Shown piece by piece: positions 57,183 through 64,000 of a DNA stretch of 64,000 bases (position 1 is its first letter; the number at the start of each line of letters is the position of its first letter). The position numbers were made by a program, and so were the translations under genes. The notes under the pieces are model-generated. The model ran no database searches and was not told the DNA's origin. It was given only the letters and a program-made list of their open reading frames with translations. Source of the DNA: Marinobacter iranensis (GTDB lineage Bacteria; Pseudomonadota; Gammaproteobacteria; Pseudomonadales; Oleiphilaceae); assembly GCF_029207565.1 (NCBI RefSeq), contig NZ_JANCMW010000003.1, positions 274,707-338,706 on the forward strand, given 5' to 3'.

Positions 57183-59066
57183 TCACTGTCCCTTGTTTGG
57201 GTGTATCGCACGACGACCATTTTTGGCTGGCCTGAAGGGGTATAGCAGCCCAATCTCCAGGTAATGGTCGGAATGGTGAATGTACCGTTGTTTTAGTAAG
57301 GCTTTGGACTCCGACGCTATCAGCAACTCTTTGCCATGCCAGACGTGCGCAGCGAGGTTTCTGGCTATGGGCATTAATTCCTGTGGGAGCACCAATTGAG
57401 GGTTGTCCGTTGGTATCGGCTCGAATGGTACGCCTACATCCACCGCCAACTTGTGCATCAGATATAAAGGAATGCGTGAATATTCCCCACGCACTTCACG
57501 ATTTAGCCAGAGATGCAACGCTACGTCACCGCCTGTCAGGCTTGGCTGGGTAGGTTTCATCGGCAGACGCTCCTGTTCAATATCAAGGGTGGCCAGCGGG
57601 TTGTGTTTGCCTATCCAGCCCTCGCTTTTTATCAAAGCCCGCTCATGGAGCATTCGGGAGAACTCCATACTGGATTCCGGATCACGACGAGCCTTTCCTG
57701 TAATCACTACGGGCGGGCGAACTTCGATATGCTCCTGAAACCGGTCCGGGTAGCCACCGCCAATATCGGAATGCGCTCCCGGCAATACCCATTCACTGAA
57801 ATTCTTGGGCAAGTTGCCGGACTCACCCCTTAGGCTGTTTAAGGAGAAATTGTGCCGGCGCTCATCCCGGGCCACGAACTGAACTGCTCTTTCAACCTGC
57901 TCCGGCTTTATATTGACATTGATACGACCGGTTCTCTCGTCGTGGGCGGAGAAATCCAGGTTACCCAAATCGGCAATACCCGCAACTGTATCGAACAGGC
58001 CGAGAAAGCGAACTGTGATTCTCTTCGGCCAGGGAACGCCTTCCCGTCTAAAGGCTTTGGCCAAAGCCCCTTCATAGCCGCCAGACAAAGACCCGGTCGT
58101 ATCATGAACCTCCCGGCTCACAAAATGACGGGCGGTTGCTGCTCCACGGCTGAAGCCGAATACATCGAGGACTAATTCATCGATCGATTCCTTGACGGAG
58201 CCGGCAATTTCAAACACCAACTTTTCGCACCCACTGTCGATCTTTTTTAGTGCGCCCTGCTCGCCAAGCCCGAGCCCCATACTCTTATCATCATCGGGTT
58301 CACCGGACTTTGTGCCAACCCCCGACACGTAGGTGGATAACCGGTATATCTGTTCGCCACCTTCACCTTGGGATCCAGTCCTTTGATACAAATTTTCAAG
58401 TTTGGAGACATTGGTTTCGGCATTGAGATAACTGCCCTCCATAAACTGCGACAGCTCATTACCGCACTCTTCTTCCGACATGGCTCCAGCAGCATTGGCC
58501 GTCAGGCATTCATCCATTTGTCGTTGGTAGGTCTGGGTGTTGTTGCGGTTGTTGCCGGTGCCATCAAAAAAGATGCCTGCTTCCACCCGGACTTTGGGGC
58601 GGTCCTCTTCTTCGGATGACTCATCCGGTGATTCGTCAGGCAGCCCTTCGTCGATCAACGCGCCTTTCTGCGCTGCCCGGCGCACAAATTCCAGAGGGTC
58701 TTTGTCCAGCAGTTCTTTTGCCGTTGGTGTGAGTTGGCCCTTGTCATCCAGGGCACCGGCGACCGCAAAATCGACGACTGGCGCGGCGGTGGTGGCAACG
58801 CCAAGAATCACCCTTGGATTACCACTAACAATTGAACCGCCATGGTTGGTGGGGCTTCCGAGATACGCCACGGGCATGCCATCGGCAAATGCCATTGGGT
58901 ATCCCTGGGTGATCATGGCACCACAGCCCGTGACATCGCCCACACGGGCAACGGGTTTGCCTTCAACAAGGATACTGGAGCCGTTTGGCAGGATGGGGGT
59001 AGAACCGTGCCCTTTGATCGGGCAAACATGCATGTCGCCTACGCAGGCGGTGATGAGCTTGCTCAT
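57183..59066 (-). CDS. T6SS effector: PAAR domain fused to DUF2235 lipase (Tle-like)
   Basis: A 627-residue protein. Residues 1-95 are a PAAR domain (HGSTPILPNGSSILVEGKPV in part, RVGDVTGCGAMITQG) that caps the VgrG spike. After an acidic linker (140-157) comes the DUF2235 alpha/beta hydrolase: FFDGTGNN at 167-174, the nucleophile elbow G304-F-S306-R-G308, and GAHSDIGGGY at 430-439. DUF2235 members include Tle1 phospholipases that attack membranes of rival cells. Two immunity-type lipoproteins follow. No vgrG or tss genes are in the window, so it rides on an apparatus encoded elsewhere. Confidence 0.9.
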   Translation of the reverse strand: MSKLITACVGDMHVCPIKGHGSTPILPNGSSILVEGKPVARVGDVTGCGAMITQGYPMAFADGMPVAYLGSPTNHGGSIVSGNPRVILGVATTAAPVVDFAVAGALDDKGQLTPTAKELLDKDPLEFVRRAAQKGALIDEGLPDESPDESSEEEDRPKVRVEAGIFFDGTGNNRNNTQTYQRQMDECLTANAAGAMSEEECGNELSQFMEGSYLNAETNVSKLENLYQRTGSQGEGGEQIYRLSTYVSGVGTKSGEPDDDKSMGLGLGEQGALKKIDSGCEKLVFEIAGSVKESIDELVLDVFGFSRGAATARHFVSREVHDTTGSLSGGYEGALAKAFRREGVPWPKRITVRFLGLFDTVAGIADLGNLDFSAHDERTGRINVNIKPEQVERAVQFVARDERRHNFSLNSLRGESGNLPKNFSEWVLPGAHSDIGGGYPDRFQEHIEVRPPVVITGKARRDPESSMEFSRMLHERALIKSEGWIGKHNPLATLDIEQERLPMKPTQPSLTGGDVALHLWLNREVRGEYSRIPLYLMHKLAVDVGVPFEPIPTDNPQLVLPQELMPIARNLAAHVWHGKELLIASESKALLKQRYIHHSDHYLEIGLLYPFRPAKNGRRAIHPNKGQ

Positions 59067-59191
59067 GGTGAGAGTTCCTTTCTCTTACAGGTTGCCTCCT
59101 GGCTACCCGGTGTTTAACTATACCTAGCGATTCATGAATATAGCATGCTGGATACTTCATAACATTGCGGGTAATTCATGTCAGACATCGC

Positions 59192-59440
59192 CTACACCCC
59201 CACCATTGAGGAAGTGCAGTAACCGGCATCCCCGAAGACAAGTACGGCGAAGAACTCATCGCCTGGGTGAAGCTGGCACCGGATGCGGATCCGGTCACCG
59301 GCGACGAACTGCGGGAATTCTGCAAAGGCAAGATCGCCCACTTCAAGATCCCCAGGAACTACAAGTTTATGGATGAATTCTCGATGACATCACCGGGAAG
59401 ATCCAGATGCGGGAGATTTCTATTGAGGAGATGGGGTTGA
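59192..59440 (+). pseudogene. Decayed 3' fragment of the acyl-CoA ligase gene
   Basis: Near-identical to the last 270 bases of the gene at 43984-45672 but lacking its upstream part. It has a one-base loss at the GCAG/TAACC junction near 59219 that shifts the frame, a small change near 59385, and a nine-base loss in the KIQKFK region. There is no promoter or start. It is the marker for the distal island boundary. Confidence 0.9.
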
Positions 59441-59690
59441 ACTATGGCCCTACCTCAAACCCCAGCCATGTGCAGGGTTTGTGCTTTGTGTATTCTGCGT
59501 ATACGCTTCTAGAAAAGCTAAAATCATACAGGGCGCTTCGTTATTACGCGGTGGATCAGGAATACTGGTTAGCGGCTACGCAGCATATTGATATTCAGCT
59601 CCTTTTTTATGATTCACTTACTGACAGAATTATATAATGAAGTAGTCAGATCTATATCAGGAGTCTAACCACCATCAGATTGGTTAGATC
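59192..59690 (+). repeat. Direct repeat bracketing the accessory island, distal (decayed) copy
   Basis: Matches 45402-45940 in order and orientation: ligase gene tail, damaged terminator hairpin, CTGCGTATACGCTTCTAGA, CAGCATATTGAT and ATAATGAAG. Divergence and small indels show it is old or came from a related strain. Confidence 0.85.
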
Positions 59691-59707
59691 ATTAGGAATA
59701 CGATGAC

Positions 59708-60076
59708 ATGTACCGATGGATGAGAAATGCTGGTGGGGTTCTGATGATCTCTTTGGCCACTGTTTTTGCGGTTGTCGAAGGATGGGATATATCCACGACG
59801 CTGAATAATAAAACTAATAATCGCTTGCAAGAGCAATCTATCCAAATTAACGAAGATGCCTCTGATGAAAATAGGCTGGAAATTGCTCAAATAAAAGTGC
59901 AGCTGGAAAATATGTCACAGATCGATGATTTAAACGTGAGGTCTCCTGGCTGTAGATGTATCAAGAGAGAAAACGAGGGTAAGCAAGTTTGGTTAATGTG
60001 TCCAACCAAAGGCCCAGTCTGCGATAGCAGAAACCGTACTCGGTGTGAAAATGAAAATCCTGGCTTTGAGTGTTGA
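59708..60076 (+). CDS. Hypothetical small exported protein with Cys-rich C-terminus
   Basis: A 122-residue protein with an N-terminal hydrophobic segment (GGVLMISLATVFAVVEGW) that could be a signal or anchor, a coiled-coil-like middle, and a C-terminal 45 residues with six Cys (GCRCIKRE, LMCP, GPVCDS, RCENENPGFEC), suggesting disulphides outside the cytoplasm. No family recognised. Confidence 0.5.
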   Translation: MYRWMRNAGGVLMISLATVFAVVEGWDISTTLNNKTNNRLQEQSIQINEDASDENRLEIAQIKVQLENMSQIDDLNVRSPGCRCIKRENEGKQVWLMCPTKGPVCDSRNRTRCENENPGFEC

Positions 60077-60156
60077 TTTAATAAACGGCTGCTGGTGGAG
60101 CATAACCCAGGAGCGTCCACTGCACCGGTGTAGGTCTAGGCTACAGGGAGAGCGTC

Positions 60157-60795
60157 ATGTCTTGGAATCCCGAGAAGTTCCAGAAGGATATCGGAGAATG
60201 GTTAGTAGCATTCAACTCTGGATTCTTATCTGATGCCGCCAAGTATCTTGGCGATCCAAACGGGGAACGAAATAAATCATTACAAGCACTTAGTAGCCTT
60301 GATGTAGTTAAAATTAAAAAAAGGTTGGATGGTATTATTTCACAAATTGAACTAGTATTAAGAAATCACTGCGAACAATGTATGATAGAAAGTAATTACC
60401 CCGAAAAAGATATTAACACTATACTGAATAACTATTTTTATACAGGATGTATTCACTCAAAAATAATTGGCGAATTTAACTCCACATTATCTCAGTTAAA
60501 CAACCTTGCAATGCTGGCTCGATCTCATCTCGAAGCACTAAATAGAAACTCAGGTTTGGATGGGTTCCTGAAAGGATTATTTACTGGATATACAAACCCA
60601 ATAGATGGCGCAGCACATGCTTTCGGAAAAGGCTCTATGCAAATGGAAGTCGATTCCAGCAATCAAGCGTTTAATAAAGCTGCCATACTTGTGGGCCAAT
60701 CCATAGATTCTGTATCCGAATCTCTGAAGGTTATCGTGCTTGAAGTTTGGAACGCCTTTGGCGCTTACTTGGAAGAAAATGCTAATTATGGCTGA
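60157..60795 (+). CDS. Hypothetical protein, helical
   Basis: A 212-residue protein preceded by AGGGAG. It is mostly helical, without signal peptide or membrane segment, and has four Cys in the middle (HCEQCMIES and YTGCIHSK). AT-rich codon use. No family recognised. It follows the Cys-rich small protein at about 80 bases and may be co-transcribed. Confidence 0.5.
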   Translation: MSWNPEKFQKDIGEWLVAFNSGFLSDAAKYLGDPNGERNKSLQALSSLDVVKIKKRLDGIISQIELVLRNHCEQCMIESNYPEKDINTILNNYFYTGCIHSKIIGEFNSTLSQLNNLAMLARSHLEALNRNSGLDGFLKGLFTGYTNPIDGAAHAFGKGSMQMEVDSSNQAFNKAAILVGQSIDSVSESLKVIVLEVWNAFGAYLEENANYG

Positions 60796-60908
60796 CAACC
60801 CTAACATAGCAAAGCACTCGGACTTGGAAAAGCTGTCATTTTTTGTTCCAAGAAGGCGTCCAACTTTACCAAGCCGGTGTCAAAGCGTCAGAAAAAGGAG
60901 TTTGCTTC

Positions 60909-61118
60909 GTGAGAAACGTATTTTTTGCAGCAATTTCGATAGCTTTATTGGCAGGCTGTTCCGAAAAAACTGAAAAGGTGAACGCCTGTATTGAGCGCGG
61001 AGTTGAGTATTTCAAAGAAATTGGTTCGTATCCGACGTTATCCTCTGCTCCAAATAAGGGGCGTAACGCTGAGGAAGTCGCTCTTGAACGATGTAACCGC
61101 ACAACCACGGCGTTCTAG
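60909..61118 (+). CDS. Small lipoprotein
   Basis: A 69-residue lipoprotein starting at GTG 60909, chosen because AAAGGAG lies eight bases upstream and the signal starts there: VRNVFFAAISIALLAGC with lipobox LLAGC. The mature part is 50 residues with two Cys. Function unknown. Confidence 0.6.
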   Translation: MRNVFFAAISIALLAGCSEKTEKVNACIERGVEYFKEIGSYPTLSSAPNKGRNAEEVALERCNRTTTAF

Positions 61119-61142
61119 AAATAATTTTGGAGACTGTATTTC

Positions 61143-61601
61143 TTGGGGGAATATCAGTTAAGCCTTATGTCGAAATCTGACCTACAGAGCAAGAGTTACC
61201 AATGGTGGCGGTGGCTATTCGTACCGATAGTGCCGCCAATTGTAGCTGTGGCGGCGGCATTTGTATTCCACTGGGTACAGTGGGTAAGCATGAAGTTTTT
61301 TGGTGGCTATTCTGAAGATGGTTGGGGAGTACTTTACATCGCCCCTTTGTTTACGGCCATCATGTTCGGTTGGTCTTATGCTTGGATTGCTTCACTAATA
61401 GCACCTTCTAGGAAATTTCCAGCAAGCTTGGTTATGTCGATCTTGCTCGGTGCATTGTGCACATTCGCATCTGTCGTTGCGATAACTGGAGAACAATTCC
61501 CTGCCTACCAGGCTATCAACGTTTCTATAATGACTTTAGCTGCGGTAGGCGGCCTGACAGGCGCTCTTTTGCAAATATGGAAGAATGGCGGAACACTCTA
61601 A
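61143..61601 (+). CDS. Hypothetical four-helix membrane protein
   Basis: A 152-residue protein (TTG start with GGAG ten bases upstream; an ATG at 61167 is an alternative) with four probable membrane segments near residues 24-43, 65-85, 92-112 and 122-143. No family recognised. Confidence 0.5.
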   Translation: MGEYQLSLMSKSDLQSKSYQWWRWLFVPIVPPIVAVAAAFVFHWVQWVSMKFFGGYSEDGWGVLYIAPLFTAIMFGWSYAWIASLIAPSRKFPASLVMSILLGALCTFASVVAITGEQFPAYQAINVSIMTLAAVGGLTGALLQIWKNGGTL

Positions 61602-61728
61602 TAGTGGTGCATCCATCAGAGGAATTTAACAAGGTTAAGCCAGGCACAGCGACGGCTTATCCACTGCGGCTTCACCCCACTCCCAATGGCAAAGCCCCGC
61701 ATACTGGAGGCGTTTAAGTGGTTGAACG

Positions 61729-62886
61729 ATGATACAGATTGAAGGCGAGGCGACTATAAGCGACGGCCGCCAGGTGATTTCGGTAGGTGTTTCCTTTGAC
61801 CTTGTGCAAGGCCGCTGCCTGATATCTGAGAACAATGCAGGGACTAGTGAAAGGCTCCTTGGCTTCTCTTTGGCCACGAAGGATGAGGTGTTTATAGAAA
61901 ACGTTCACCTCGAGGTTGGAGATAGTGAGCTTTTTACCGAAGAATTAGGCCCATTTTTCCTGTCATCGAGTAATCAGGCTGAACCAACAGAGGATAGGGG
62001 TATCTCCGAATCGGGCCTAGCAAGCGTACTGGGAATTGATTCGCATGCTGTTGGTGTCGATGAAGTCGAGCTTAGGCCATTTAGTTCTAGGCTCGACTTT
62101 CAGGTTGTCAAACCCCGCATGGATGACGGTTCTGAAATCCTGCTCCATTGTGATCCACGAGTAAAATTTGATTGCTCTATAGAGCTCGATGGGGAGAAAG
62201 TTCGGGTACATACGTTCCGCTGCGGTACGGTGCTATCAAAATATGTGCGGTGTTTTAGCTCAAGCCTTGATCTATCGAGATATACGAACCAGCTTCGGAC
62301 AGCCGTGTCTTTATTCCTAAGAAGAAGGGCCTTTCTTCATTTTGTTAGAACTCAGTCAACAGTTAGCTTAAACCTAACGCAGCCTGACCAGGCGATATCG
62401 TATGGCGTCTTGGTGGATAGCCCTCACCACTATGAAGAAATCCTTGGAAGATTAGCCGCCGCCTCTTTGCGACCGAGAAAACATTTTCTTATCGAAGCGT
62501 TTTCCAATCCGGGAACTATAGAGGTTAGGATTTTGAACGCATTCGTTCATCTCGAACTCGTAGATGGAGGTAAGACCCTATCGGCGAACCGGTTGGCTTC
62601 AGTTTTAAATATACAAAGGGAGAGCGCTGATGCGCTCGTTTATATGCGCAATGTCATGATTCACGATGGTCTCAGCGTCCGTGATGCACTTGTAGAAACA
62701 CGACGCCGTTTCAAAACTAGGCGAGGTGGTAAGACAGAGGCGGAAGTAATTGAAAAAGCATTTCAATCGGAATCTCCACATGGAAATTTTTATGCTGCGC
62801 TAATGGATGCGTTTTCTGGGCAGTTGGTCAGAGAAATCGGATTTTCGAGCGACTGGGTCAAACGGAAAACAGCATTGTCGCTGTGA
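61729..62886 (+). CDS. Hypothetical protein with HEPN-like R-x4-H motif
   Basis: A 385-residue cytoplasmic protein. The N-terminal half is beta-rich; the C-terminal third is helical and contains ALVYMRNVMIHDG, with R307-N and H312, the R-x4-6-H pattern of HEPN RNases. The layout (beta-rich N-terminal domain plus C-terminal HEPN-like helices) recalls ApeA-type abortive-infection proteins, but similarity is at motif level only. A preceding 130-base spacer has no gene. Confidence 0.5.
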   Translation: MIQIEGEATISDGRQVISVGVSFDLVQGRCLISENNAGTSERLLGFSLATKDEVFIENVHLEVGDSELFTEELGPFFLSSSNQAEPTEDRGISESGLASVLGIDSHAVGVDEVELRPFSSRLDFQVVKPRMDDGSEILLHCDPRVKFDCSIELDGEKVRVHTFRCGTVLSKYVRCFSSSLDLSRYTNQLRTAVSLFLRRRAFLHFVRTQSTVSLNLTQPDQAISYGVLVDSPHHYEEILGRLAAASLRPRKHFLIEAFSNPGTIEVRILNAFVHLELVDGGKTLSANRLASVLNIQRESADALVYMRNVMIHDGLSVRDALVETRRRFKTRRGGKTEAEVIEKAFQSESPHGNFYAALMDAFSGQLVREIGFSSDWVKRKTALSL

Positions 62887-62984
62887 AACCGCTATAAATG
62901 GAAAACTCAATACCTGGGAAAATGTAAACAGATCTATTTTCCATCTCAAATGAAATGTGACAACAGAAAGGAGTCTCTCGGCCG

Positions 62985-63467
62985 TTGCGTACAACATTAT
63001 CGGTGATATCTATGTGCCTGTTTTCTGCTTCGCCTGTGATCGCTTCTGTAGATAACTCGGAGCTCAAGGTATGTCTCGCTTACTCAGATAGGGGCGGCCA
63101 GCTTGATTGCTGTGCCGAGTTCGGAATTGCCAAGTCAGATTGTGGTGATGAGGCCCGAGGAGTACCTGGCGCTACCGAGTCACAACCTGATAGCGATTCA
63201 TACTTTTATTGTAAATTCCACAACTTGGATGGCTCAGGGGAAGATATCGCCAGGTGGGGCAAAGGAACTGACTTCAATTTTGTGCCCAACAAAAATATAT
63301 GGGAATGGCGTACTGAATACACGATTCAGTCGATTGATTCGACTGGAGGCTACTATCAGAGGTCGCTGAATCCAGTTTTCAAAGACCAGGTTGGTAAGTG
63401 TGGTCCGGAAATCGAAGTGGAATATAAAGGAAGAATGAAAGAAATCATCGAGAAGTATCGCAAGTGA
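62985..63467 (+). CDS. Hypothetical secreted protein
   Basis: A 160-residue protein with a signal peptide (TTLSVISMCLFSASPVIA, cleavage before SVDNS). The mature part has five Cys (VCLAYS, LDCCAEFG, KSDCGDE, YFYCKF and GKCGPE regions). Start at TTG 62985, with AGGAG 11 bases upstream; no better start is visible. Function unknown. Confidence 0.5.
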   Translation: MRTTLSVISMCLFSASPVIASVDNSELKVCLAYSDRGGQLDCCAEFGIAKSDCGDEARGVPGATESQPDSDSYFYCKFHNLDGSGEDIARWGKGTDFNFVPNKNIWEWRTEYTIQSIDSTGGYYQRSLNPVFKDQVGKCGPEIEVEYKGRMKEIIEKYRK

Positions 63468-63511
63468 CGCACAACAAGTTGGCGGAGGGAGCCTCCACAA
63501 AGGACAGACGC

Positions 63512-63928
63512 ATGGTCATAGCTGAAACACCAAGGTTATTACTACGCGAGTTTTCATCGGAAGATGTTGGCGCACTCGCGGAGATTCTTGGTGATCCAAA
63601 GGTAATGGAGTTTTCCACCAATGGGCCATGCACCGAGGATGATACCCGGCAGTTTATCAACTGGTGCCAGGGCTCTTACCGGGATCATGGTTTTGGTCAG
63701 TGGGCCATTGTCGAGCGTCTTTCCCGAGCAGTGATTGGTTTCTGCGGGTTGAGCCACGTAGAGCTGGATGGTGCTCAGGAAATTGAGATTGGCTATCGCC
63801 TTGCGCCTAGTGTATGGGGGCGAGGCTTGGCGTCAGAGGCTGCGAAGGCGGCGTTGGAGTATGGCTTCTCGCACTGTCACATTGACTCGATCATAGCGAT
63901 CATCGCTACCCGCCACGTGGCTTGGTAA
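63512..63928 (+). pseudogene. GNAT-family acetyltransferase, truncated at the C-terminus
   Basis: 138 codons from ATG 63512 (AAGGA seven bases upstream). It starts MVIAETPRLLLREFSSEDVG and has the acetyl-CoA-binding region YRLAPSVWGRGLASEAAKAA, typical of RimJ-like N-acetyltransferases. The family normally continues after the I-x-S-I-x-A-I strand with NxxSxxVLEKxGF; here it breaks off into IATRHVAW and stop. The final 40 or so residues are missing, probably through insertion at about 63905-63935. Confidence 0.75.
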
Positions 63929-64000
63929 TCCCCCCGAAAAAAAGCGGTTTTCAAAAGTAGAATTTTCCGTAAGCTAAACGCAGGGAGATTCTGCATGAAG
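63929..64000 (+). mobile_element. Possible left end of an insertion sequence
   Basis: Immediately after the GNAT breakpoint the sequence changes to CCCCCCGAAAAAAAGCGGTT, and 60 bases later CAGGGAGATTCTGC precedes ATGAAG at the window edge, a ribosome site and start for a gene running out of the window. This layout resembles the left end of IS3-family elements, whose OrfA often begins MKK. Only the edge is visible, so identity is unproven. Confidence 0.35.

Noticed and set aside
61617..61725. Second possible attC site (ATTTAAC ... GCGTTTAAG)
   Set aside because: The right core GTTTAAG breaks GTTRRRY at two positions and the pairing between arms is weak; not enough to call.

Overview
The window looks like a chromosomal segment of a marine gammaproteobacterium, most likely Marinobacter or a close relative. 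This is inferred from high-GC core genes, a Pseudomonas-type alginate operon, a liu leucine-degradation operon under a MerR-type LiuR, and a family of long-hairpin intergenic repeats. No rRNA, tRNA or CRISPR array was seen.

1-12.4 kb: the end of a peptide-type ABC importer (ATPase partial, two permeases, binding protein), a LysR regulator, an outer-membrane porin, a second LysR with a DUF1127 protein, a two-gene unit of a NAD(P)-binding protein and an Nmad3-like protein, an MscS channel, CheV and an AraC regulator. 12.4-17.5 kb: a minus-strand acyl-CoA unit (thiolase, acyl-CoA dehydrogenase, SDR, AMP-forming ligase). 17.6-35.05 kb: a complete alginate locus on the minus strand in the order algD-8-44-K-E-G-I-J-F-X-L-A-C. 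It covers GDP-mannuronate supply, polymerisation, epimerisation, acetylation, lysis and export. The order differs from the Pseudomonas order, and algC is joined to the cluster. 35.9-45.7 kb: liuR, then liuABCDE for isovaleryl-CoA to acetoacetate plus acetyl-CoA, an AhpD-like protein and an acyl-CoA ligase. Three of four copies of a hairpin repeat sit between genes here; the fourth is in the thiolase unit.

45.7-64 kb is accessory DNA, more AT-rich and variable in composition. About 13 kb (45.94-59.19 kb) is bracketed by an imperfect direct repeat of roughly 500 bp: the 3' end of the acyl-CoA ligase gene plus its downstream region, with the distal copy decayed. Inside are (i) a putative graspetide cluster: a precursor with four TKTxxxRESDD cores, an ATP-grasp ligase and a membrane protein; (ii) an attC-like imperfect palindrome; (iii) a six-gene minus-strand operon combining a PfkB kinase with a possible deoxyribosyltransferase-like tail, a TIR-TGT fusion, an OGG-type glycosylase, a QueC-like enzyme, a small TIR-like protein and a TIR/NDT-like plus TPR protein; (iv) a T6SS PAAR-DUF2235 lipase effector with two DUF2931 lipoproteins, an effector-tail remnant and an orphan colicin-type immunity gene. 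The QueC/TGT/OGG trio matches the ancillary set of type IV CBASS (Cap9/Cap10/Cap11), but no CD-NTase is present and TIR proteins take its place. This is the best candidate for an undescribed system. The last 4 kb holds small hypotheticals, a protein with a HEPN-like R-x4-H motif, and a GNAT gene cut off at what may be an insertion sequence end.
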